A stretch of 64,000 nt of DNA from Plectosphaerella cucumerina (GCA_020746995.1 JAGPXD010000007.1:620001-684000); one strand, 5' to 3'. Shown: positions 53,149 to 64,000, counted from the first letter of the stretch. Translations and numbers: made by a program. Notes: generated from the letters alone by a model not told the origin.

Positions 53149-54331
53149 ATGGCAGACTGGAACGCCGAAACAGATATGTCTGACCTTCAGGGAAAGGTGG
53201 CTTTGGTTACAGGCGCAAGGTTTGTGATCATTAGACCCGGGTTCGTGGCAGCTCGCTGACAACCAGATCTCAGCTATGGCATCGGCTTCCAGATCGCCAA
53301 GCAGCTTCGACAAAGGGGCGCGAAAGTATTTGGAACGACCAGATCCGAGAAGAATGCGCAAGCGGCGAGGGAGAAGCTGCGCACAGGTGATGGAGACCTT
53401 GGACCTGGAACGATCGAATGGGTGCTGTTGGATCTCACGGATCTCAAGAGCATCACCGCCGCCGCCTCGACCATCAATAAGTCTGCCCAAAGACTTGATA
53501 TCATGAGCAAGTCCAAAAGTCTTTTTATGAGTGATGGGGTCTAACAGATTTTATCCAGTCAACAATGCTGCAGCGATCACCAAAGGCAAGCAGCTCACAG
53601 CAAACCAGTGGGAGATGAACATGGCGGTCAAGTAAAACTCCCGTTCAAGCCCAACCATTTCAACGTGTCACCACTGACAAGTCGTCTCCAGCGTCATCGG
53701 CCCGTTTCTACTGATCAACCGCCTCATATCTCTTCTAGAGAGCACCGCCCAGCTACCCGGAGCAGATGTCAGGGTCGTCAACCTCTCTTCAACTGCTCCT
53801 GGAGTTTTCCTGCCGGCCAACTTCCAGTACAGCTTCGACTCACCTGCCGGCCTCGCCTCTCCCGTCTCAACCTATCCCTTGGCATGGCGTCTCGGTACCA
53901 AGTTCATCTTTTCCAGCGACATGATCCTGTACAGCGTCTCTAAGGCTGCGGTGCAGCTCTTTGCATCCAAATTGCAACGGCTCTTCGACGCACGCGGCCT
54001 GTCGATCTTGTCCCTGATCGTCCATCCTGGAGAGGTGTCCACCGAAGGACTGGATGTCGCCAATGGAATTTTCCTCCGCACCGTGGCGCGCCTGTCGTTC
54101 GTCTCGGCGGAGCAGGGTGCAGCTTCGCCCCTGTTTGCTGCCACTGCCGCCTCAGTTCGAAAGGACCTGGAGACCTACAAACACAAGCTGCTGATGCCCG
54201 TTGGAAAAACTTCGCCGCTTGTTGCGGTTGCCTACGATGAGAGTCAGGCTCAGCGGCTGTGGGACGTCATGACGGAGGATTTGGGGCGGCATCTGTCGGC
54301 GGAGGGCCTTCCGCCGATGGAGAAGTGGTGA
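53149..54331 (+). CDS. Short-chain dehydrogenase/reductase, second of two
   Basis: Exons 53149-53219, 53274-53506, 53559-53631 and 53692-54331 give 338 aa. The cofactor site TGASYGIG is created by the first splice; the NNAA motif is formed by the second; the active-site pair is Tyr206/Lys210 (YSVSK), with VVNLSS before it. The second intron has a GC donor (A|GCAAGT); with the nearby GT alternative the frame and the NNA motif are lost. The length and C-terminal PGEVSTEG fit a classical SDR acting on a small alcohol or ketone. The cofactor is probably NADP given Thr-Arg-Ser after the second strand. Confidence 0.87.
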
Positions 54332-54652
54332 TTGCAGGCGATTGACGTGCACGGTGCAGCGCGGACACGGGAAGCGCGATTAATCATTCAAGACTGCATG
54401 ATACGTGTACGGTAGATGCAGTGTTGGGGGGAGAATCACGCAACAGGATAGTACTAAAGTAGAAGTTCCAGCTAATTTCACTTGCATCGTCATTGTCATC
54501 TACATGTATCTTTGGCGGGGTTTGCCTCTCCAAAATGATACGGCCTTTGGCAGGCAATCTACGATCATCAGCTGCTGGGCAGTTGACGCTGGTTTCCATC
54601 AACGGTCCAGCTTGGGGTCATCATCTAGCAAGACCCATATATCCACATCGAA
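54332..54652. other. Gap between SDR and tRNA-Phe
   Basis: 3' region of the SDR gene; no other feature. Confidence 0.5.
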
Positions 54653-54743
54653 GTCACTTTAGCTCAGTGGGAGTAGCGTTCGACTGAAGTAACACTTCAA
54701 TCACAAAATCGAAAGGTCGCCTGTTCGATCCAGGCAAGTGACA
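54653..54743 (+). tRNA. tRNA-Phe (anticodon GAA) with 18-nt intron
   Basis: Acceptor strands GTCACTT and AAGTGAC pair fully; the A-box region reads TAGCTCAGTGGGAG; the anticodon stem is TTCGA/TCGAA with loop CTGAAG-A. The T stem GCCTG/CAGGC encloses TTCGATC. The intron at about 54690-54707 follows position 37 as expected. The discriminator base is A54743. A T-rich stretch follows at 54750-54764. Confidence 0.9.
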
Positions 54744-55140
54744 TCACATTTCTCTTTTTGCTTTTGCCCCACGATGCACACATATCGGGGAAATACTCCA
54801 TCAAACAAAGGCAGACACAAGTTTGAAGCCATTTTTGGTTCTGCGCAATCCAATTATCAAATGACGTTGTTGCCTCGATGTCAGAGTGTCTTTAAACTCG
54901 ATGCAACTTTTCACATTCGGTTGAGGGTCCACTCAGTCAGGCAGGCCCAAGGCCAGCGGGGCGGAGGACGATGCACATCATGGGGTCAATGGGTAAGTAT
55001 CTCTCTCATTTCATCTTGCAAGGGCCGAAGAGTCACCAAGGATGATCTGGTATGATGGAAAGGTAAAGGCTCGAAAAAAACGCCCGCTGGTTTATGATTG
55101 ACACCCGACCGCTATGCTAAAAGATGACAGAAAACACACT
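54744..55140. other. Gap between tRNA-Phe and MFS gene end
   Basis: tRNA terminator region and 3' region of the next minus-strand gene; nothing else seen. Confidence 0.5.
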
Positions 55141-57274
55141 CTAAAACCTCTCCATGAAGTTCATCCTGACAGTCCACATCCGCAGCCTCTTGCCGTAGAT
55201 GTACATGGGAATAGAGAACAGACACACGATCAGCTGGATAACACCCAGCCAGACGTAGACCTCCTTAGGGCCAGCCGCCTTCATCCAGTGTGTCACGAAC
55301 AGGCTGAAAGCGAGTCCATGGAAGATGTTCTTGCAAAAGTTCAGGGTGACCAGCGCCTCGCCAGCGTACTGGCTGTAGCTGTCCACGCAGAAAGTGATGG
55401 AGGTGGTGGATCCCAAGGAGCACCCGAAAGAGATGATACCGAAGAAGACGGTGGGAACCATGAAGTGGTTGCCGACTTCCGCAGACCAGCCAAAGCCCAT
55501 GAGGCCGATGACAGTAGTGAAGAGGATAGGGGCGGCCATGATGAGGCGGAACTCGGGCTCGTAGACACCGTTGTTGCGTCGGGCCATAGCCTTAACGACG
55601 ATATCGCTGATCTTGCCGGCAAGGGCTGTGCCGAGGATGCCGCCGATGAAGGGCGAAATGTAGAGAAGACCGGTCTGGAAGACGGTGAAATTGTAGGCGT
55701 CCTTGGTGCGGAAGATCATGCTCATCGTGTTGGAGATGAGGAGGAGCCATCCGACGGAGCAGGAGTAGATGACGGTGGACCAAAGGACCGAGGGGTAGGC
55801 GAGCAAGATGAGGGGACGAATCATGGCCTTGAGGAAGCTATCGTTCTTGAGGCGACCGTTGTAGACCTTGAGCTGCTGGACAAAGGGCTTCGCGGGCTGG
55901 TCACGCAGGGCATCGGCGTATCTCAGGGGCTTCGTGGGGAGGGCCGAGGCGGGAATGGCGATTTCCTCATCGCCAGCCTTGGTAAAGGGGCCGTGAGCGC
56001 TGCTCAGAGAGACGCGGCGGGACGGGCCGGCAGAGGAGATGACCGGAAGCGCGGGGGTGGGGCCGGACTTGTCCGACTTCTTGGCCTTGTCGGCGGCATC
56101 TTCGGTAACACCCTCTTGAGAGGGGAAGTTGGGCGAGGATATCTCAGTGGCCGGAGTCGCGGGGTTGGCACGGCCTTCGATGATCTCGAAGTCGATTTGT
56201 TGTTCGTCGGTAGGAGCAGCACAGTCACTCGGCCCAGCGCTCCTCTCCCAGTAGGACTCGGGAAGGAACACAAACAGAGTGATCAGGCAGAAGACACCGA
56301 CGAAAGTGAAGATCCTACAAGCCAATGTTAGTGCCGACACCCAAGACAAGCAGGGGGGTTGGGGGTATCATACCAGAAGACCCAGGGCCAGCTCATGCTC
56401 TGGATGATAGCGGCGCTGATCAGGGGTACCAGGTTCTTGCCGCTAAGGAGCATGAGGGTGTAGATGCCGATGCGGTAAGCCCGCTCATGCAGGAAGAAGA
56501 TCTCCGAGATGGTGGCGGACGGGAGGCACTCAACAGGGCTGATGGCCATGCCCTGAACCACGCGGGCCACGACCAGGGATGTAAAGGTGGGTGACATGGC
56601 GCACCAGACGGAGGAGGCGATGAAGAGCACGGCACTTGCCAGGTACACAGGGCGCTTACCCCACAGGATGGCCGTGGGGGATGCAATGACGGATCCGATG
56701 CCAAGTCCCATCATGTAAAGTCCCGTCGTGAGGGAGATGTTCTCAACAGGCACACCGTATTGGTCCGCGATGTTGTAGTATCCCGCGGCGAGAAGGGGCC
56801 CAAGTCCTCCACCGACCATGCAGTAGAAACCAAGAGACACGAGGGCCATGTCCCGACGCCATGTCGGCCAGTTGAGTGGATCGTTGGGCGACTCATCGGG
56901 TTGAGGCTCCAGTATGATCTTGCCTCCTTTTGCTGTCTTCTTCCCTTCGCTTGTGGTCTCAGCGCCAGCGAACAACCCCGGCTGCACCGAGACGCGGGAA
57001 GCGCGGGACTGGATCTGGCGGAGGTCTAGTGACTGCTCCTCCTCATTGGTAAGGAGAAGAACGGTTCCTGCATGACGGCGCCACGTCAGAACCTTCTTTC
57101 AACTCGGATATGTCTCGGTGTGTCTTTACCTGGCACCTCTGTCGTCCAGGGGTCGTTCATGATACCCATGCTCCATTTCGGGTGTGTGGCTCTCGTCTCC
57201 TCCTTGTCGTCCTCCTGTGTGCTGTGCCTGTTGAACCATCCCGCGAAGCGGCTTGTCCTTGCCGTGTCGGCCAT
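55141..57274 (-). CDS. MFS transporter, multidrug/DHA1-like, with long central loop
   Basis: Exons 57130-57274, 56374-57067 and 55141-56314 (donors GTAAAG and GTATGA) give 670 aa. A 100-residue cytosolic N terminus leads to DPLNWPTWRRDMAL, the usual entry to helix 1 in this branch. Twelve helices follow, with a central cytosolic loop of about 150 residues rich in Ser/Pro/Lys. Motifs include IASPTAILWGKRPVYL after helix 2 and RVVQGMAISPVECLPSATISE in helix 4. The family exports or imports small molecules at the plasma membrane. Three HGATAR sites lie directly upstream of its start. Confidence 0.87.
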
Positions 57275-57284
57275 GGTTCCATGT

Positions 57285-57337
57285 GATAGCCGTGGTTGTG
57301 TCTGAGATAGCCGTGCGGTGTGGTCGTGATAGCCGTG
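57285..57337. promoter_or_regulatory. Triple GATAGCCGTG repeat upstream of the MFS gene
   Basis: Three copies of GATAGCCGTG begin at 57285, 57306 and 57328, spaced 21 and 22 bases. Each contains an HGATAR site (TGATAG, AGATAG, TGATAG), the recognition sequence of fungal GATA factors such as the nitrogen and iron regulators. They lie 11-63 bases upstream of the ATG at 57274. Confidence 0.5.
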
Positions 57338-59088
57338 CGGCGTCTGCGGGTGCTGGCTCGTGGTGTTTTGATAACCAGGGCGGGATATCGTACTTGAGTA
57401 GGGATGAAAAAGGCAAGTTGATGCTCGACAGCGGGCGCAGCTTTGAGATTTCAGATATGGCACGGCCTATAGGTCGCTGTTATCTGGTCTCTCCCGCCTC
57501 CTCCCACGCCCAAGAGATGCCATACAGACGCCAGATAGGGCGCCCGGAAATCCGCATTCTCGCCGACCCCCATGATAAGGTAGGGGTGTTTTGTGGGTAG
57601 ACCGCAGGCCAGGCGACGTCGACCATCACCAAAAGGTGAGCGGTAGAGGTGAGGTTGGGCGCCTCGGAGATGTCTTTTTTTGCTCTAACAGATAAGCATT
57701 GCTTTATTTGTGGAGACCACGGGCTGAATGACGGGTTCGTAGCCCGCAAGTGCCGTTGCTCTCCGCGGAGATGTTCAACTCTAAAGTTTGAATGGGGCTC
57801 CGCGAGCAAAGTGGACGACGGCCAGACCCAGGCCGTGCCATACAAAACGAGCCTGGTCGTCCCACTCTCGATAATAGGGGCGCTGCAGATATCGAGTTGC
57901 GCCCGCAACCGTGCGCTTTAGTCACTCACCTTATCGTCTTACCAGTTCCGCTTTCACCAGGTTTTCGAGTTATAAACCTGGGAGGAGGTCTCGAGGACGA
58001 ATCGGTTCTGTCGATCAGGCCGAACAACCCGGGCCGTCGGATCATTCTGCGGCGCACCTCCGCGTGCAACTGACTGTCTCGGAGGAGCCTGTACGAAAAG
58101 CCACATACTTCGAGGCCCGAATCGGGAGAAGTCTCTCTGGCGGGAGGCTCAAAGCCATGATTTTCGTCTGTCCGGCCCGACATCGGTGAGACTAGGCGGT
58201 GGCTGGTTCTGGACAAGTCCAGGCGGCCAGGCAGGACTGCGTACTCCGGCCAAGTCGAGGCCAAGTCTACAAAGACCAAAACGAACAAGAATGACGAGCA
58301 GAAGACGAGGAAAGTGGAATTTCGAGAAGGCCAAGCAGCTTGTCGGCCGTGACATCAGCCTGCGGTCAGAGAGAAACGGCGGAGGCTCAGGAAGCATCAA
58401 GGAGCGAATCTGCGGCGGCTGGATGTGGCTACGCGCGCGGCACCCTTGCCGGCTAGGTCTCACGCTTGACGGATCCAGGGTCTTTCCACGAATCTCCCCG
58501 GCACTGACGCCCGTTCCTTGTCTATCAGCGTGGCCCAAGCTGTTCCCACCTTTGTACAGGCCGGCCAATCCAGTCTCCTGCGTTTGCCGCATCTGACATC
58601 TCCTCGATGTCCGGCACCGGCCCGCAAAAGACATCCCGCGTGGTGATTAAGCCTCCGTGGACGTTGCAGACTTCCCCGCCTAATCATGTTGCAGAGATAG
58701 ATGAAGGACGGGGGAGCCCCAGAAACAGCCAGAAAGTGCGGAGAAGTCTTGATGTGGATTCTAGACCTGGCTGGGTGTCGGTAATCAGAAGCAGAAAGTT
58801 AGATACCGGACATGTGGCTGGACTGGTCCACGGTTCTCCGGTGCATCGCGGGGAAGATTTTGATTATCTCGTGCTGTGGGCATTTCCTCGCCGATTCATG
58901 GATCATAACACTTCGTTCCGAGACGCATTGAACCGAGAAGCAACATTCAAGATATGGATTTGATGGAGTTACATACCTTACCGTCGTCACTGATGTCTGA
59001 GATCCCATAACCCGGGACTCAACAAAGTCTTCGAGTCGCGCTGCACCCCTGTCTGGAAACCCACGGTATCCCCGAATTCTGCATTGCG
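57338..59088. other. Intergenic region between MFS and HET genes
   Basis: Promoter side of the MFS gene and 3' side of the HET gene. Several overlapping open frames (136-161 codons) at 58.1-58.7 kb on both strands have no domain. Confidence 0.5.
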
Positions 59089-61454
59089 TTACTCGACAAC
59101 TGTTTCGACTATGACACCCAATCGTCTGATCAACCGGTAACCTTCTCTGTACGATCCCCGAGCTGCGGTAGGGAAGAAAACTCCAATGCACCGCCACCTC
59201 TGAGGGTTCGTCGGGCTTGGCCAGAGTATGAGTCCATAAGCACCCCATCCCTTACGAAGACGTCCATCTGAGGGTCGTGCAACCTTGCAGGTCCCCAGCA
59301 GAAGAAGCCTCATCGATGGCAGGTCCATTGAAGCATCCACCGGCCCGTAGCGAACACCTTGGCCTACGATCATCGCCCTTGGGTACAAGAAGTCCAAGGC
59401 CATCTTGCAAACTCGGTGATTTCCATTTAGAAGGTGGGCTTCGGCATGGACAACATGAGTGTGTCTGTCTGAAACTGGGTCCGGTACATAGCAGAGTTGA
59501 ACTTTGTCGAGATTCGGATGCCGAAGATCGAGAACAGGGGACAGCACCTTGAGGAGAGCCGACTCGATGGAGCCGAATGGGTTCAGACTGTTAACGTGAT
59601 CCACTTCAGCTTCGATGATGGCCTCGCAGCGGTGCTGCGAAAATACCGAGAACTCTTCATGTAAGATGCTGTGCAAATCGTATGGCGTTTTTGTACTCGG
59701 CCCGTTCAGAGGGCTCCAGCTTGGGACCCCAGGGCCCTTCGACTTCATGGCTGCGAAGAAATCCGCCCGCGCCGGCAGGGAGCGAATCGCCCAGCGTGAC
59801 GACCCAAACTGGCATAGGTGTAGGTGCAGGTCGTTGGTCCAAAGCCCTGCAACATTGTCCCCAATTGCCGGGCAGACATCCTTGAACGAGCTGGCAAGTC
59901 CAGAAAGCGAGGGTAGAAAATCATCCGGCCGTGTGAATTCCCCGTTGTACGCGTGAGAAAGAACTAGCCACGTCCACCTCGAGAGTAGGTTGGGAACATC
60001 GCCAAGTGCGTTAATGAAATGTTCCTGTCGAACGTACCAAGGCTGCAAAGGGGATTTGGGTTTTCTGGGTGAGTCGACGCCGAAATCTATTACGGCGTGC
60101 TGGCACTCGAAATGGAGCGAGAAGTCATCGAATATGATACTTCGAGTGGCCGAGGCCCGCTCCTGGAGCACCCATCCACGGTTTGCCCAATGGCTTTTTC
60201 CTGTGTCCCATTCTGTTGGGTTCTTGTTTCCATAAATATATTCGGAGCGTGTATAAACGGCACGCAAGACGTATTTTCCGCTGATACGGTTGTGTCTCCT
60301 TGAAATGAAGGGCACTTGAATGAGCTGACCCTTCCGCTCTGTGAAAACGTCGGTGCAAGATTGAGACGAGGAGGCGCATAACGTGACATAGGCGTTGGAG
60401 TAAATGTTGCACATTTCAACACACTGCCGGTTCCAGTCGTCGTCGTTGTCGTCGTCTTGCAGAATGCACAAGGCGTCAACCCAGAGATAGGGTATATCCA
60501 GGGACCGGCAGACCGTGACTGCCTCGCGCAAGGTTTGCGTCAACTCATTCATCGGTATCCCCGCTTGATGGGCAGCTTCGGTGCCTTTCGTGGTTGTGAT
60601 TTGAGTAGATGCCACGCTAGGCGGTCCCCAGCAGTAACTGAGTGCAGCATATTTTGGGTGTTTGTTGTCTGGCGATTGAAGTAGAGAAAAGGAGGAGCTC
60701 GCGCGAGTCACAAGCTTAACCTGGCCAGCCGTAACATCCAAAAGCCTTCGGGGAGTGAAACCGTCGGCGCTACCGGTCTCGTCGTTAGATGATTCCTGCT
60801 CACAAACTGCGAGTTGGTGTTTCATCCAATCGATATACTTGGCATCCGTGTAACGAGTCGCCAACGGTTCCTGGCATTGGAGCCAGTTTGCGACCTGGGG
60901 GAAGTCTAGTGTTGGTTCAAGTTAGAACCTGTTCTCAAGAAGGGCTTTTGGGATTTTCCACCTTCGCAAGCATGGGGTACCAGAAAAAAATGCTGTTCGA
61001 AGATGCTCACGAGGTCGCCCGGATCAAGATAGAAGTCGAACAATACTTTGATGCCGTCGAAGCTTGCGGCCATGGAAAAATCGTTCTCGATCCACATACG
61101 CTCAATCCTGACAGACACCGTATCACAAGAGTGACCAGACTTCTTTTGCTGGTCTCGCACCGCCTCTTTCACCGCCTCCGAGCCCAGAAGCCGAAGAAGA
61201 TATGCACAAAAGCCGCAAGAATCCGGCACCATTGTCAAGGGCTGCCAGATCCCCGCAAGAAATTTTGGCCATTCAATCTCCTCCAGCAAAACCTCGTCGG
61301 AGTCTGCACTGATATGCTTGTTGTTGTTCTTCGTCTCGAGCTTCAACAGTACGGGCTGCCCTTGGTGGTTTTTCGCTTCGACAAGCATGGGGTCGTCATC
61401 GTCGGTCAAGAGGCTCTCGGTGCAAGTGGGGCAGAGCGGCGGTAGCGAGTCCAT
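59089..61454 (-). CDS. HET-domain protein (heterokaryon incompatibility type)
   Basis: Exons 61011-61454 and 59089-60894 give 749 aa. The donor GTGAGC after YLDPGDL and the acceptor CCCAG before VANWLQC join in phase 0. An N-terminal Cys-containing region (LPPLCPTC; PDSCGFCAYLL) precedes the HET domain with all three blocks: YAALSYCWG (about 230-238), IPYLWVDALCILQDD (about 282-296) and NRGWVLQE (about 388-394). The C-terminal 350 residues are variable, as usual. HET proteins trigger growth arrest or cell death after recognition of a non-self partner; many genes of this large family have other or unknown roles. No adjacent partner gene (NLR or SNARE-like) is visible. Confidence 0.9.
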
Positions 61455-62269
61455 TGGATGGCAAGAAAGTTGAACACTTGGGGGACACTTGACACATTTG
61501 GGTACGGTAGGCAGAAAACATCAAAGAATGCCTCATAAGATGAAACGTTCCAGAAGTTCAAGTGCGGACTTGAACTGGCCGAGTTGCATTGGTATGTAGG
61601 TGAAGGTGCTGCGTGTGTGAAGAGGGGTAGATTCCGCCATCGCACACCGCTTTGGGGGCCAAAAAATCAGTTGAATCATGTTGACGGTGACAAGGCCAGT
61701 CGCGCATGCATAGCCAAGGATATTCACGAGGCAATGCAGAGGACGCTGCATGAGCTCTGTCCTATGAGGTCGTGCCAGTTGATGTAAAGCACGGCGCGGC
61801 CCAGATTTGGCGGCTGGCGGCGTCGGGGGAGGCGGCATGGTGGTCAGCAACGGGCCTGACGAGGCTGGCTAAGGCGTCAACGATCTTGGTGGTGGAGGGG
61901 AGATGGCAGCCATCGACGATGAGTAAGGTATGATAAATACAATCATCCGAAGCTGGTGGGATGGAGGGTACAGAAGCGAGAGGCTTCGTCAAGTGAGAAT
62001 GTCTTCGGGTCACGGTTGATGTAGGCCGGTGTGGGCGGTAATAGCAGTGTCAGCCGGCAAAGTCAGATTTGGAGGCTCAAGGGCGGCCCCGTTGGGAGCG
62101 ACGTTGATCACAAGTGTACAGCTGGGCCGTGTGCGCTTTTGTCTGGGATTGCATGAGGGCGGTGGTGGTGTTTCCATCTTTGAGAGGCGTCATCTTCGCA
62201 GGGGCAGGTCACGTCGGGACTTTGGGAGCCTAAACAGACTTCGGCAAGGTTTGTCTGACAGCATTTGGA

Positions 62270-62418
62270 CCAATAAAGAGCGGAGGTTGGGGTTCGGAAT
62301 AGGATCATCTCGCGCGATTCGATTGGAGAGGAAGATGAGCCAGCGGGCCTTGATTGGAGGAGCAATGAATGCGCTTCGATTGGGCAAGAATAGGGACGCA
62401 CCGATTGGCAGGAATTGG
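62270..62418. promoter_or_regulatory. Cluster of six CCAAT boxes
   Basis: CCAAT at 62270 and ATTGG (its complement) at 62322, 62353, 62379, 62404 and 62414. CCAAT is the site of the fungal Hap complex. Chance would give fewer than one in this length. The target gene is unclear because the nearest start codons are about 0.8-1.3 kb away on either side. Confidence 0.4.
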
Positions 62419-63467
62419 GAGGTTTGAAAGCCAACAACCGGGGCATCGATGGGAAGAGATGGACGGGACCTGAGAGGAAAATCATCAGGAAATCCAAGCT
62501 GCCGACGGGCAACTTTTGACGAGCTTCAAGTTGAGAAAACACAACCCTCTGACACGCATCATCTTTGCCAAAATTTCAAATACACGATACCTCCCTTCTG
62601 AAGCCCGAGAATACCCCCAAAGGCAACAATCAGACAACACACCACCGCCGAGTCATTGTCGCCCCGAAACCGTCCCAATACACACTCCCTCATCCGATGA
62701 CACGCCTGGCGCGGCATCTCGAAGGGGGCAGGCAACTCGGCAAGCAGAGCATGACAACCGTGAGTTGCCGGTCGTCGAGGCAATGTGATGTGACGCACGT
62801 CACGTCTCCGCCCAGCAGAGACGCCAAAACACCAACCCCGCGATCGTCAGCCGCCGCATCGCCCCCTCAACGGGTACCAGCGAACGCCTCTTCTCCAATC
62901 GCCGTGAGGCTCTAGAATAGATCGCTGGTGGCGCATCGCCAGAACCGTCGCGGGATGGCTGGGGAGACCATGTGAAGCCACAGCAACCGCGACAAGGACA
63001 AAGAAAAATCAGCAGCATCAGCGTCGTTGCCCCCTGACTCAGCGCCCATCCCATCTTCATCCTCCAAGGTCCAGGCCCCGATGGCGAAGAAGCATAATCA
63101 CCCCCAGACGCACATCATGCCCAATGACAATGATGCGATCACCCCCTAAAGCAGGTCCTCCCGCTTCCATCCCGCATCCGGCGCGCGATAGCACACTAAC
63201 AGCCAACCCGCCTCTGTTAGCGGACGCCTTGTTACCACGACGACCCACGTCAGCCCAACCCCCCTGGTGAGCACGTTTCGTCAACTCGCTCAAACTCAGA
63301 TCCCAATCTCCTCCGGCAGGCGCCACGACCACCACTTCCCGATGAGACGTACGGGGAGAACAGGGGTGGTTGGAGGGAAGTAGGGTCGTAACTCGTTCTG
63401 GCGTGACCTCTCCCCGGCGTGTTGCCACGGCTGCCGGCCATCACGCCAACCTCGCGAGCGTATCATG

Positions 63468-63474
63468 TATAAAG
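63468..63474 (+). promoter_or_regulatory. TATA box of the secreted-protein gene at the right edge
   Basis: TATAAAG about 200 bases upstream of ATG 63675, followed by a CA/CT-rich leader. Confidence 0.5.
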
Positions 63475-63674
63475 CTTGGCCCAGGAGCATGTCCTCGTCT
63501 GTTCTTCTCCATCCCCAGAATCATTCCATCAATCATCTCAACGTCTTCGCCTCACAGACTCCCGCTCGCTCTCACCTGAACATAAAACGACCACTCGTTA
63601 CCCACCACATCCGCAGTGTTAGTCCCCTTTTCCTCCATCCACCTCCTTAACATCAACTTACACCCAAAAGAATC

Positions 63675-64000
63675 ATGAAGACCACCTCTCTCCTCGCCCT
63701 CTTCGGCACCACTGCCGCTGTTCTCGCCCACGACGGCGAGGACCACGGCAGCGAGGGCCACGGCGATGACTACGAGGTCTCCTCCGCCATCGAGGTCATC
63801 ACCGATACCTACCCCGCCCCGGACGTCACCTCTGAGGTCTACCCGATCCCTATCGTCACCTCCGAGAGCTACCCCGTCCCAAGCGACGACCACGGCGACG
63901 ACCACGACGGCGAGGCTTCCCACAGCGTGCCTGTCCCCGTCAAGCCCACGATCACCACCTACCCCATCCCCGGCAACAACACCGTCGCCCCTCCAGCTGC
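63675..64000 (+). CDS. Secreted acidic protein with YPxP repeats (3' truncated by window edge)
   Basis: The frame starts at ATG 63675 and is still open at base 64000 (108 residues visible). A signal peptide (MKTTSLLALFGTTAAVLA) is followed by an acidic His-rich stretch (HDGEDHGSEGHGDD) and then repeats of the type TYPAP, VYPIP, SYPVP and TYPIP, spaced about 10-40 residues and separated by Ser/Thr/Val. An N-glycosylation site (NNT) is visible near the end. Pro/Ser/Thr repeats after a signal peptide are usual for wall or GPI-anchored proteins; the C terminus is needed to decide. His/Asp/Glu clustering could bind metal ions. No family recognised. Confidence 0.75.
   Translation, partial: MKTTSLLALFGTTAAVLAHDGEDHGSEGHGDDYEVSSAIEVITDTYPAPDVTSEVYPIPIVTSESYPVPSDDHGDDHDGEASHSVPVPVKPTITTYPIPGNNTVAPPA

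Larger units (their letters stand above)
61455..63674. other. Long intergenic region with CCAAT-box cluster
   Basis: Upstream region of the HET gene and of the secreted protein at the right edge. Six CCAAT/ATTGG motifs lie between 62270 and 62418. No supported gene; frames of 100-145 codons at 61.5-62.6 kb lack any domain. Confidence 0.5.

Noticed and set aside
57285..57337. CRISPR-like short repeat array
   Set aside because: Only three short copies with 11-12 base spacers in a fungal promoter; better read as regulatory sites or a small tandem duplication.
61533..62013. Possible small membrane protein on the minus strand upstream of the HET gene
   Set aside because: Two frames of 105 and 83 codons, hydrophobic only in part, with no start context or family match.

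Overview
The window is nuclear DNA of a filamentous ascomycete (Pezizomycotina), most likely a plant-associated Sordariomycete. Genes are compact and separated by 0.3-2.8 kb. They carry many short GT-AG introns (about 45-110 nt), some with a TACTAAC or CTGAC branch site. Both tRNA genes have introns. The families are typical of moulds: Zn2Cys6 regulators, a HET-domain protein, an Egh16-like surface protein, an Asp f 4-like secreted protein, siderophore-type and allantoate-type MFS carriers, and an NRPS-like reductase. The genus cannot be fixed from the sequence alone; a Colletotrichum-like fungus would fit. All splice sites below were placed by hand from consensus, frame and family fit.

Left part (1-9 kb): a wax-synthase-like O-acyltransferase cut by the window edge, a small unknown gene, a siderophore-type MFS carrier, a DUF7704-like membrane protein and a UDP-glycosyltransferase-like enzyme. 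Acyltransferase, transporter and glycosyltransferase together could be the tailoring end of a metabolite cluster whose core lies upstream of base 1. Middle-left (9-36 kb) is rich in secreted or surface proteins: an Egh16-like protein with an Asn/Gly tail, an Asp f 4-like protein, two tandem anchored-surface paralogues of which the second is decaying, an unknown 250-aa secreted protein, a five-exon Cys-rich secreted protein, and a 140-aa secreted protein. Among these lie a DUF1264 (oil-body-associated) protein, a sodium/neurotransmitter-type symporter, a dienelactone hydrolase, a Cys-rich zinc-ribbon-like protein, tRNA-Pro, and an aspartic protease gene that has lost its start codon and carries a frameshift.

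Right part (36-57 kb) resembles one or two metabolic clusters. First comes an NRPS-like adenylation-thiolation-reductase enzyme that runs without a break into a complete gluconokinase-like kinase domain. It shares a divergent promoter with an aldo-keto reductase, which is followed by a Zn2Cys6 regulator. Then come an FMN-dependent NtaA/SnaA-type monooxygenase, an allantoate-type MFS carrier, an SDR, a second Zn2Cys6 regulator, a second SDR, tRNA-Phe and a further MFS carrier. A HET-domain protein and a secreted acidic/YPxP-repeat protein cut by the right edge close the window.

The most unusual observation is the A-T-R-gluconokinase fusion. Working idea (inference): a carboxylic acid is activated and reduced off the carrier to an aldehyde or alcohol, helped by the neighbouring aldo-keto reductase, and the fused kinase phosphorylates the product.
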